A stretch of DNA of 64,000 bases from Diphasiastrum complanatum. Its lineage: Eukaryota; Streptophyta; Lycopodiopsida; Lycopodiales; Lycopodiaceae. Under the pieces are notes generated by a model that saw only the letters and a program-made list of their open reading frames with translations, was not told where the DNA came from and made no database searches. Below are positions 44,100-54,714 of the stretch, one piece after another (position 1 is the first letter of the stretch; each line of letters begins with the position of its first letter). The position numbers were made by a program, and so were the translations under genes. The stretch spans positions 45,663,346-45,727,345 of the forward strand of contig CM055096.1 of the NCBI GenBank assembly GCA_029204225.1, in the 5' to 3' direction.

Positions 44100-45860
44100 A
44101 AATCTATGAAAATGTTGAGTTATAGATGTGTCAAAAACGGCTACCACCCTTCACAAGCCTGTGAAGTGCATTGAAAATGAAAAGACAAAGGGAACTTTAG
44201 AGGGAGTTTCAAAGCTATCATTAAGATGGTATCGACCATAAAAAGGTATGCATTAGTATTTTTCGAACGAGAAAGTCATCTATAGAGCAGTTGCACCAGT
44301 GTCTCATGCATGAGTGCATACTCTCTCTCAGAGCATAACCTTCTGCTACTCGAGCTACAGACCTTGAGCTTTCTGAATCTATATCTGATCTACAAAATAC
44401 CCAAAAAAAAGAAGCTTTGAGATTATCCTTTCCACCACAAGGCTGATTCTCTAACAATGCTCTGATGAGCTATGAAGCTATCAACGTGAGAGTTCTGTGC
44501 ACGATCAACAATGAAAGAAATTCTGGTTATTTGTGCGCTAGCCATAAAGCTATCTACTGGACAGTTGTAGAATTGTTTCTGAGCATAACTGGAGCTAAGC
44601 CATCATCGTTGTTGAACCACATTATCTTGGCTATCAATCGCACTTTTGGTGGAAAGACCACATCAGTTGTTAAAGAACATTGGAGCGCTGTCATCGTTGA
44701 CCTTCCAAGCATTAATTATGGAGCGCTGGCACACTTTGCCTCATCAGTAATCTGAATGATGATTGCCAGGGTATACTTCGATTCAGAGAGACAAGTTCAC
44801 CTACGTTACAACTCACCATCGTTGTCAAAGGGATCGTAGTGGCCTCAAAATTATTGTTTGAAGCTAAGAATCATAAGCAAAGAAGAGTTGCCTTGCTGCA
44901 GCTAGGTTTGTCAGAGTACTGGATCACAAGAGCTCTTACATATCCTAAGGAAGTGTTTATAACTCTCCACACAACGTTATTTGAAGATGACTCTTAGTAC
45001 ATTGATGGAGGAAACTGTGCAGTGACCGGATCACTGACCCACCAAACTTGAGCACGTTTCCATGGCAACTACTCCATCACTGCTGCCAGCTTAGATGCCT
45101 TCACTACTGTTGAGTGTCAGTTACAAAAGAACGAGACCATCGCTGCCTTCACCACTGTTCGCTATTGAGTAATATGTTCCGGTGCAGTGTCATTATTGGT
45201 GAGAAATATTGAAAGAATGTGAAGCATTGTCCATCGCTAGCATTGAGGATTTTCGGACATTACCATGATATGGTTGACTGCTGATATCTGAAGCAATCTA
45301 TGGTCTGCCAAGCTACCCACGAACACTGTCAGCTGTCATTATATCACCATCAGCGAATATAAGTTATTTTTTTGAGTCACGCACAAATGGAGGTTGATTG
45401 TCATAGTTGTTAAAAGGAATTCCTGTCTGTGGACCTATGAGACTGAATCTGCAATTCACTCATATCAGAATCATGGATGCGATCTCTACCTACTCAGGAG
45501 CATGTCCAAGATGGTTGTTTCGAGATTGGTACTTACTGTGACTGAGAATTCTCTAGTTAAGCATTTGGTGACTCAATACTCTGATGGTACGTTTCTCTTC
45601 TCTATACTTTCCAGCATTATGTTTTGTGTGAATTAATGTGCATGCAATCTTATCATCCTAATGTACATAGTGTCATAAGTTTTCCTTGGTTATAGATTAC
45701 GAATAACTGCTTACATCTATGCTTACTTGTGGATTTAGCAGAAATGTGAAGATGATTGTAGCTCTGTGTTCACTATCATTTTTTTTATCTATTAACATGA
45801 GTTGAGTGGGCTAAAATTAGAGAGAGAAGAGAAAAAAAAAATAGAAGAGAAATTACAGTT
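44100..45860. other. No recognisable gene
   Basis: Several short open frames (for example 44465-44755, +, starting MSYEAINVRV), none with a known motif. Composition is slightly less AT-rich than the flanks from 44460 to 45500. Confidence 0.45.
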
Positions 45861-45867
45861 TTTTGCA

Positions 45868-46262
45868 TTTTTAGATATTTTCGAGATTTTTGAGTCTTTC
45901 GAATTTACTGCAATTTTCGCGAATTTTTGAATTTTTTGCAATTTTCGCGAATCTCTCGAATTTTTCAAATTTTTTTGAGATTTTCGAGTTTTTTTTTCAC
46001 AATTTTCGCGAATTTTTCGAGTTTTCGAGTTTTTCGAATTTTCAGGTTTTTCGAGATTTTCCATATTTTCAAATTTTTTGACATTTTCAGGTTTTTCAAA
46101 ATTTTCTGAATTTTTCGAGATTTTCGAGATTTTTTTGAGATTTTCGAGTTTTTGGACTTTTTCGAGACTATTCTAAATTTTTTTGAGGCTCTTCAATTTT
46201 TCGAGTTTCTCCGCTTTTTTGAGTCTCTCGAATTTTATCGAGTCGTTTTGAATTTTTCGAGT
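45868..46262 (+). repeat. TTTTCGA-rich irregular array, copy A
   Basis: Units of about 10-15 bases built from TTTTCGA, TTTTCGCGAATTTTT and TTTGAGATTTTCGAG repeat without fixed period for about 400 bp. The + strand is almost free of C outside CGA. It directly precedes the coiled-coil frame at 46263. The same arrangement in opposite orientation occurs at 60200-62224. Confidence 0.85.
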
Positions 46263-46660
46263 ACAGCTTAGAAAAAATGACTGACGGATGGAAAAAGAGA
46301 TGCCGAAGCTTCAAAGAAGAAAATGAAATACAGCAAACACGACATCTCACGCATATCAAAAGCCAGGAGAAAACCATAGCTCGACTAATTGCACAAGCCA
46401 CTTCAGCAGAGTATAATAATCATTTATTGGCTAGGCAGCTAGATGAGTACCAGTCACAACAGAGCCACTGAGAGAGGAAAGAATCGAGGACAACTAGAAG
46501 GCATATTCCAAATTACCCTCCAAAAATGAGAGAACTAATTGCAGAGGAAGCATGTTTTGAAGATTTGGACTCAATGTTCAAAGTTTTTCTTGATCAACTT
46601 AGAATAGGCATCTTGGATTAGTTCTATAATCTTTTGAAAAGAAACAAAAAGAAGAAGTAA
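46263..46660 (+). pseudogene. Unclassified coiled-coil protein fragment, copy A
   Basis: The frame from about 46277 reads MTDGWKKRCRSFKEENEIQQ, RHLTHIKSQEKTIARLIAQA, AEYNNHLLARQLDEYQSQQS and, after a stop (46469-46471), HIPNYPPKMRELIAEEACF with EDLDSMFKVFLDQLRIGILD. It is Gln/Glu/Lys-rich with heptad-like spacing. It matches copy B (60200-61470) almost word for word up to EDLDS and then diverges. I recognise no family; a Gag-like or structural protein of an unknown element is one possibility. Confidence 0.6.
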
Positions 46661-47389
46661 AGGAGTGGAGTTGTTTTAGAAGTCAAGTAGAATTAGAAAT
46701 CTTCAAAATAGTTTCAGTCTCTAAAAAGAAAAGAAAAAAATTCTGAGCAAACAACTTCTAGGAAATTGTCTTATGTAAACAAGAAGTTAGAAAGTCAAAG
46801 TTACCGGAACTTCAAACACTCTCAATAAGGTCTACCAAATGCATTCACAACAACCGATACCTTACACACAATTCTGAGAGAATGCATCCATGCTCTTACA
46901 CCATACAGTCCTAAATTCCATATGCATGTCACCTTATGCATGGGTTACTGGGCATTACTTTTAAATTTGCTGGGAGTGGGTGCATAAAGCCAATTAAAAT
47001 CACTGGTGGTTTGGATTGCAGGGATTTCAAAGAACAGATCAAATCCAAAAGCTGATGGATCATGGTACAGATGCTAAAAAAGCCACTTGGAGATTGTTGT
47101 TGAATGCCCAAATAAAAACTTACTACAAGCATACAACCAGAGACTCTGGGTCCTTGGTGTGGGGATCACACCCCCAAGTGGATATCGCCATGTTAACCGC
47201 TTTTTTATCATAAAAAATTGGACTTGAATTATGACAATTTTTTAAATTTTCATGATAAAATCGGGCTACTATGGCCGATTATTGTACATTATTGTATGTA
47301 CTGTACTTACAGTTTGGGACATCCGGCCTGTCCAATAATGGCCAAAGTAGAATTTTTAAATTTCTGTAAATATTTTTTCAGTAATTTAG
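46661..47389. other. No recognisable gene
   Basis: AT-rich. An open stretch at 47016-47213 (+) has no recognisable motif. Confidence 0.45.
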
Positions 47390-47640
47390 AAGCATGTAAA
47401 CAACGCTTTCAATGTACCTATGACATTCAGTTAATAAAAACCACAGTGCATTTTGATCCCACCTGCCGACTAGGGAAATCTCAGTCACGGGGCATAGCAT
47501 CAACAACAACACCACTATTGAGAAGTTTAAACACATCGGAAATGGGAATAAGACCGACAATATGAGTAGAACCATCAACAAGGTGTTTCAAGCAGGTTAT
47601 TTTCTACCAAAATCGGTCACCGACACAGTACGCACATAGG
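47390..47640 (-). pseudogene. Unidentified coding-like fragment
   Basis: The minus strand reads CPNFLCAYCVGDRFW, then after a stop KHLVDGSTHIVGLIPI, SDVFKLLNSGVVVDAMPRD, a second stop, and FPSRQVGSKCTVVFIN. The frame stays constant across both stops, which suggests a former coding sequence. I cannot name it. Confidence 0.35.
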
Positions 47641-48954
47641 AAATTTGGACAGTGGCCGTCAAAAATTTCATCTCCATCAATAACACTGGGTTTCAAGGTT
47701 CTACCTAGACATCAAGTAAAAACTCCAGCTCTCAAAACAAAAAATACTAAGTTTTATTAAATATTTAGATAGGTATTGTTGTTGTACAAATGATAATTAC
47801 TATCAGTTATGTTTAGAGCTTTGTCGTTGTAAATATGATTTCGTTAACACTGCATAAGCCAACTCTCTTGGAATATAGAGAGAAGGTCATCTAAATGACT
47901 ATACAGGGTGGAATATCCCCTGTAGCTTGGAATCAGCCCCATATATTGTTCACATAGAGTACTTGATGATACTTGTCGGAATATACAAGTAACATCTTGT
48001 CCTTTTGTTTTTGAGTTTTTCTTATTCAATCACACCCTTGTTGGTGAATATGAGAGTGAAGTGATTGATTTCATCCTATACATAGACTCCCGAATGATCT
48101 TAGACATTGTACACACTGTAAATGTATGAAATAATCAAAAATATCTTGAAAACCTTTTACTGCATACTTGTTGACAATCATTCACCTATTATGATGAAAC
48201 GAATTCTAAAGGGTAAAAATTTGCTGGAAATGGAAAAAACTTTTTACTCGAGACTAAGCTTGCCATAATATCTTTTGAGTAAATGATGTTCGATGGACAT
48301 AAAATGTAGTAAAGGGAAGCAATAAATATCATAACACAAACCAAAGCAGAAATATTGTGTGTGATGAACAGGACCCTTATTCAAGAAGGAGAATGTCTAT
48401 GAGATGTTTAGACCAAATTTACCACTTGGTCGAAATATTCCCTATGCACAATCACCATACTTGAGTATTACAATACTTATTGAGCGGAAAATTGCTTACA
48501 TTCAACGTATTGTGTCAATCTTTGGTGTTGAACATCTAGGGGATATCCTCAGATCTCGTGAACCATTTATTTTACCTATCCTCGACTACTAACAAACAAG
48601 AGATGTAACTATTTCAGTACTCTTCTGAACCGTAACTTACCATATCTAAAGTTCAGTTAGTACTTGATTCCAAGGACGGTTTTATCATTCTACTGACCTC
48701 ATAAAATGACGGGAAGTCATTCTCTCACTCTACCACATTGAGAAGAACTTTGAGGACTCAATAGTCGATCTCCTTGCAATCATACTTCTGAGAGCCTGGA
48801 AAACTCTCATTAATTGGAGAGTACGGGGTGATTAGAATGAGCCCCAGGGTTGGAAGCGGTAATAGACCCTAGTCAATCGCGTAAAGGCAATGTGGGCCCT
48901 TTCACTCACTGGGGATTTTTGGCGGGACCAATCCCCTGTTGAAAAAATTCCTAA
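47641..48954. other. Unassigned; possible LTR-type sequence
   Basis: The stretch at 47850-48120 has a CACTTCACTCTCATATTCACC string and a TATACAGGGTGGAATATCCC block of the kind found in copia LTRs, but no borders were found. The remainder shows no gene; a 62-codon open stretch (48404-48592) has no motif. Confidence 0.3.
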
Positions 48955-49836
48955 CAATGATGAAGATTATCAACTTCGAACATCACCTAGAAGATCGACA
49001 AGACAAAGCAGACCACCTATCAGGTACATTGACGAGTCTGCAGCTTACGTTGTTCAAGACTGGTGACGACTGTCCAAGAGGCACTCAATCAGCCCGATTC
49101 TGATCTCTGGAAAAAAGCCAAAGAGTATTCATCTCTTAGAACCAAACATGGACTATTGTCGAATTACCTATCAGCAGAAATGTAGTTGATTGCAAATGGT
49201 TGTTCAAAATCAAATACAAGGCAGATGGAAGTATCGATCGAAGAAAGGCTCAACTTGTCACCAGAGGATTCTCTCAAGTACACAACGTCAACTACACTAA
49301 GACCTTTTGTCCAGTAGTTAAACATTCTTCTATTCGACTTCTATTGTCATTTGTTGCTACAACATATTTGAAAATACATCAAATGGATGTACAAACAACA
49401 TATCTTAATGGAGTTATCGAAGAGGACATTTACATGGTGCAATCTAAAGGTTACAAAATTGAAGGTAAACATAATCATGTGTGTAAAGTCCATAAAGCAC
49501 TTTATGCCTTGAAGCAATCTGCTCGAGCATGGTTTCAAAGGATCAATACTTTCCTTATTGATCACAACTACACGCCAATATCTTCATATTCGAATGTCAA
49601 CTTCAAGTCAGTGCAACATTCCTTTATTATTGTCACTTTGTATGTGGACGACACATTGCTTTTCAGCAACAGTATCGATCTGATAAAAGAAGCTAAGATA
49701 ATGCTATCTTTCGAATTCGACATGACCGATATGGGCAAAGCTCATTATTGTCTAAGTATTCAGATCCAAAGAGATAGAAAGCAGAAGTTGATTTATATTA
49801 CTCAGCAAAGATACATTCACGATGTCTTTATTAGAT
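48955..49836 (+). pseudogene. Ty1/copia reverse transcriptase
   Basis: It begins in the integrase-RT linker (RTSPRRSTRQSRPPIRY, then a TGA where the frame ends in W). A 212-codon open frame from 49200 reads MFKIKYKADGSIDRRKAQLV, VDVQTTYLNGVIEEDIYM-like MDVQTTYLNGVIEEDIYM, LYALKQSARAWFQRI, the catalytic VTLYVDDTLLFSNS and QQRYIHDVFIR. The RT palm is intact. Gag to integrase is absent and RNase H is lost after 49836. Same family as the remnants at 38860-42180 and 62330-64000. Confidence 0.88.
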
Positions 49837-50560
49837 GAATTGCAAATTAGCTCTCTCACCAATGGATCCAGAACTCAAGATGTTGAAGGACTAGTGTCCT
49901 CGAACAGTCTGCAGAAATACTTGGGAGTCACTCACAGGTTGCGTTGAGATTAGTGGACATCATCCGACAAGTCTTATTGGGTAAAAGATAGTTCATTGTT
50001 CCACTTGAATTAAAGCTAAAGACTTGCCCTATCTGTATAGCAAGTAAATTTCCAAGAAGTACTAATTGGATGGATGCCAGCTCACTATGGCCAACTGGCC
50101 ATTAAGATCTACGACCTGATTAGTTGTCCTACTGGACATGCCTCATTTTTCTTAGTATAAATAGCCGATCATACTTCTATTATTTCTAATGCTTTTCAAA
50201 AGTATTCATAAAGTATTGTAGCAGCTCTCTCGAGCTTTCAAGCTTGAACACTCTTGAGTATTCTAGCTCAGTTTTTTAGAGTTCATTTAAAGTTTTGCTA
50301 TTAGCGCTTATTGCTTATCAGCGGAAGCATAATTCAGACAGAGATTTAGTTACTCAGATATATCTTAGAGTACAAGATTTCTATTCACAATTGTCTTGTG
50401 CTCATCATCATCTGTTTCATGCTGAATCAATCTATCATTTATTGCATTCAATATTATATCAGAATGTATGCATCTCTATGATTGTTTTGTAGCTAATAAA
50501 TCTCATATTGCTTTTGTTTGATAATTCAATACTTTATTGTTTGGCTATGTAATCACTGTA
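49837..50560 (+). repeat. RNase H remnant and copia-like 3' LTR
   Basis: The first 260 bp hold degenerate sequence after the RT (SPMDPELKMLKD in a shifted frame). From about 50120 a TATA-like TATAAATAG (50156-50164) and T-rich leader-type sequence look like an LTR promoter, but neither LTR border can be fixed. Confidence 0.35.
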
Positions 50561-50734
50561 GTACAGACGATTTCAAGCTAGTTACTATAAGATTGAACGT
50601 GTTTATGTCATTACGTTTTGTTCAATATTGATAGGCGTAGTCATGCATTAGGAAAGAATGTTCCATTCCACTGCGCTCGATAAGTCATTCATTGCCTTCG
50701 ACTTGTCGTTATTGCTATCATGTCTTTCCAACAG

Positions 50735-51625
50735 AACCGACATCTGTACCCGACGAGCTAGATCCGATGTCTAGAACTGATGTCTGTAATCGACGAGCTA
50801 GATCCGACTAGCTAGAACCGACATATGTAACCAACGAGCTAGATCCGATGTTTGTAACCGACGAGCTAGATTTGACATCTAGAACTGATGAGCTAGAACC
50901 GACGAGTTGTATCCAACAACCTAGATCTGATAGTCTAGAACCAACAGTTGCATCCGACGTTTAGGTTCGACGAGTTGCATCTGATGACCTAGAACCGACA
51001 GTGCATCTGACGAGCTAGATCTGAGGATCTATATCCGATGATTTTTTGAGAAATTTTCATTCTTCATAGTTATAGCTGATGACCCACAAAAGCTATATCC
51101 AATACTATATCAAACAAATTTCATTTCACGTATAAATCTGATACTGCAACTGATTTGCATCCAACAGTTACATCTGACGGACATCTCAATTACATTCGAC
51201 AGTCAAATCCGATGGATAACTCATTTTGCTTTTGAATTTTCATGTTATGTGAATCCGATATGCAAGTCATTTTACATCTGACACTTCATCTAATATTGCA
51301 TCTGATGATATCAGTTTACATCCGACGAGCTTCAGATTGCATCCGATGAGCTAACTAAGTTTCTTACAATTGACACTTGAAATCATATTTTCATAATGAT
51401 TCTAATATAAGATTTGGTCAAAGATAAAACAGTCTGAGACATATCCATTCATAGCAGATTACATCCAAGGTTGTAACCGATGAAAGATTGTCACAGAAGT
51501 TACATTTGACGAGTGTGAATTCTACATCCGACATTGTAACATAAGTTACATCTGACGAGTTACTGTTTCTAGATCCGACACTGTTATAAAAGTTAGATCC
51601 GACAAGCTTCTGTTCAGATCTGACA
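50735..51625 (+). repeat. TCCGA-motif irregular array, first field
   Basis: The motif (C/T)ATCCGA(C/T)GAGCTAGA and degenerate forms (TCTGA, ACCGAC, TCCAAC) repeat about every 14-20 bases over about 890 bp. The fixed core is TCCGAC/TCTGAC preceded by A. Between cores, text varies (GAGCTAGA, GAGTTGCA, TTACATC). Variation C to T inside the core is common. No reading frame persists. A second field lies at 52736-53780. Confidence 0.85.
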
Positions 51626-51754
51626 TGCCATTTTTTTATAGAATTACCTATTGTTAACATAATTCTATTCTAAGGTACTGTCAACCAAATATTTTTAAAA
51701 AAAATCAAAACAAACAGAGTTGAATCGAGTTCTCATAAAAAATACACCAAAAAA

Positions 51755-52340
51755 ATTTCTAAATGAGAGCACACCAAATGATGCTCAAAATGATGGAAAC
51801 AGACCAGGGGCAACTACCAGGAGTAGAGGTTCTATTTTATCTCTTACAAGCACAGATCGATATGCCCTTCTACATGGCCGTGAAGTTTTCCAAGCCTCTG
51901 AGAGATGCCATATCGCAAAGCTCCCAGCAGCCCGATATTCAAGATGAATTAAGACAACCGAAAAACAATGAAGTGGTTCATAATGTAGATATGAGCTTAC
52001 TTCACAAAGGTGTTGCTAAAGGTAACAATATCACCTTAACCGTGCACTATAATTCTTATCCATCCATATAATCCATTCTCGATAGTGGGTCTGGTGTGAA
52101 TATTATCGTCCTATCCTTAGCAAAGACATGGGGAATATCAACATTGGAAAGCCTAAGTACAAGTTACAAGCTACAAATGATTGACAAAGGACAACGATGC
52201 CTGTAGGTCACATAACTAATTTTCAGATTAGAATTGCAGGATTGATATTTAGTATAAAGTGTATTGTGCTAGACCTTCTTGATGAACCACACACCTATAA
52301 ATTCCTTCTTGGGGTGACTGGCCTTCAACTACCTATGATG
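51755..52340 (+). pseudogene. Ty3/gypsy protease fragment
   Basis: The first part (51763-52071) reads LLQAQIDMPFYMAVKFSKPL and HNVDMSLLHKGVAKGNNITL. After one stop the retropepsin follows (ILDSGSGVNIIVLSLAKTWG), then in another frame GHITNFQIRIAGLIF and KCIVLDLLDEPHTYKFLLG. The DSG catalytic site and the closing LLG motif fit the gypsy protease fold. It lies between the two TCCGA arrays and may belong to the same element as the frame at 53803. Confidence 0.65.
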
Positions 52341-52735
52341 ACCCAGAAAGTGTCGACTCAACCATAAAGGGTCACTACGTGTAGAGCACTGTTATCATAA
52401 ACCATTAACTTCACTAATATCAACCCTCTTATTCTACCCTCATTCTTGACGAATGGTGTAGTATAGCTAGAGACGTTAGAAGACATACCTCTCGATACCC
52501 TAGTGAATGGTAGTCGTTTAAGGAAGTACCATGAGAATACCTTAAACATGAGTCTTGTCTGAGGTTATAGTGTTGGGTGAGTTTTCTTTTTGTTGTTTTA
52601 TTATAGCTTACTTTATTTTGTATCCTTATATAAATATTTTTATATTTCTTTATATCATTTTTTCTCCCAGAACATCACCAATTCCAACCCCAAAATATAA
52701 TTTCAAGAAAATCACAAAATAAAAATCTAAGTGTT
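52341..52735. other. No recognisable gene
   Basis: AT-rich spacer between the protease fragment and the second TCCGA array. Confidence 0.5.
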
Positions 52736-53391
52736 ATTTATATCCGAAGGTACATCCGACAGTGTATTCACATACACATCTAACACTACATCCAATTCTA
52801 GATCTCACTACTATAACCAACAGTACATCTGAAGCCCTCTAGCATTGTCATATCTGACAAGCACAGAGTCACCATATCTAATATCCGACTACTCAACCCC
52901 TCGTCACATCCGATCTTACCTCCGATGCTTGACTAATTCATATTGATTGACATACATGCAATGACCATCTTCCTATCTTACATTTGATGCTATATTTGAT
53001 GGTTATTAAACTATCAGAGCCAACATTATATCCGATGAAGTTACGTCCGATGATCAAAGTCTATGTTACATCCTGCATTCATATCCGACGAGTTACGAAC
53101 CGACGAGTACAATGGGCGTTCAAATCCGACACTTCTACATCCAACGCTTGCATCCGAAATTTAGATCTGACACATTTACATCCGACGAATCTAGATCTGA
53201 CGATGTTTTCATGATGACCTGCATCCAATGTTCAGATCTGATGACTTGCGTCCAACAAGTACAACCGACTATTAGATCCGACAATCTACATCTGACGAAT
53301 TCACATCCGAATATCAGGTGTGACATTGAGATCCAATGACCCATTTCAACCGATGAGTAACATCTGATGCGGCTGCATCCGATGGTTGACC

Positions 53392-53434
<43 letters not shown>

Positions 53435-53780
53435 CACACTTTTTTTAGAGTGTTCATGTCCAATTGGCAAATTTTTTGGCGATCTTTGCTCTCAATGATC
53501 CGATTCTAGCGATTTTTCATGCATCCGACCACTTGCATCCATAGTGCATGCGACCACTTGCATCTATAGTGCATCTGACCTTGCATCATGAATCAGACCT
53601 GCATCCGAACTTGCATCCAAAGCACATCCAACCATTTGCTTCTGACGAGTTTGCAACCGACAACTTTATAGCCAACCTACATCTGACATTGCATATACAC
53701 TTACATCTGACAACTACATCCCACTGTTGCATCGGACACTAGATCCGAGAGTTTGCATCCGACACTGTACTGTTAACACA
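52736..53780 (+). repeat. TCCGA-motif irregular array, second field
   Basis: The same core as the first field (CATCCGAC, CATCTGAC, ATATCCGAC) repeats over about 1.0 kb, here most often preceded by TACAT or TTGCAT. An (AT)n tract (53395-53432) interrupts it. The array ends about 20 bases before the ATG at 53803. Confidence 0.85.
53395..53432. repeat. (AT)n microsatellite
   Basis: About 19 AT dinucleotides within the second TCCGA array. Confidence 0.95.
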
Positions 53781-53802
53781 AAAAATCAAAAATTGCAAAA
53801 AA

Positions 53803-54714
53803 ATGGTCGAATTGGATTCTGATCACAGTGAAGGGATACTAGACATGCCAAGAACATTGAATCTCATCAAATGTGAAGACGATACCATGCTCCAATGGTA
53901 CACACAAGCCAAAACTCTTTTCCAAGAGCTAGGTTTCGACATTTTCAAGTGGGAAGGACATTAAAGCCTATATCTCATGTTTCAAGCTTATAAGAACTTT
54001 TACAACAAGCAGTTGACCTTCCAAATTGACATGCCAAACTTTCAGCTTTTTGTATATCTGGCTGGTAGCAACCTTAATGCCTTTGGATTTCCAAGTGGCC
54101 ATAAGGAGAAACCCAAGAAGCTGACCAATATGCTACAATAGCAGCCGTATGCAAAGTTCCTCAACACAAGTGTAGATAAATGGAAGAATAAAGATGGTAT
54201 TTTTTTGGAAGCCATCAAATGCAAGGAACTAGTAGCTGCTTGTGTGTAGTACCTGACAAACTACACACACAGACGAAGGGCAAAATTAATGAGGATTCCT
54301 CTACAAATCTTTGCCATACTGGGTGAGTCATACGAAGGCCAATAAAAGATGTACAACTGGGCTGGCATTATTTCCAAAAGTCTCATAAGTGCATTGAAGA
54401 AAAGTGCCCCAGTTACAACTTTGGTCTATATATTCTCTGATATAACAAAGAGTCAGACCCAGCTGGACTTAAAGACTGTGTTCACCCCATGGGATGCTGC
54501 TGCTGCTAGCCGAGGATATAGAGCTGCCATAGCCTCTCCTTCAGGTACACCTTCATGGCAAGCTACTGCTACATCAAAGGAGCTAAGGATAAAGAAGTGT
54601 CAGGAGAGATCTTCTCCACAAACATCTAGTCCTGCTAACACCACACAAGCAGCCAAGAAGCAAAGAAGAAAGGTCACCAAAAGACAACCAACTTCTGAAT
54701 CAAAGATCGAATAA
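53803..54714 (+). pseudogene. Decayed gag-like protein, N-terminal part
   Basis: One frame runs from an ATG at 53803 to 54714 with only four stops: MVELDSDHSEGILDMPRTLN, WYTQAKTLFQELGFDIFKWE, then KNFYNKQLTFQIDMPNFQLF, DKWKNKDGIFLEAIKCKEL, LMRIPLQIFAILGESYEGQ, YNWAGIISKSL, and a basic end (KKQRRKVTKRQPTSESKIE). Two of the stops can be explained as CAG to TAG and CAA to TAA, another as TGG to TAG. Constant frame shows it was a real protein. The layout (helical core, then a basic Ser/Pro tail) resembles Gag-like proteins of plant retroelements; I cannot name the family. Confidence 0.5.

Noticed and set aside
45792-46109. Phe/Ser-rich and Lys/Asn-rich open frames in copy A of the array
   Set aside because: Same composition effect as in copy B.
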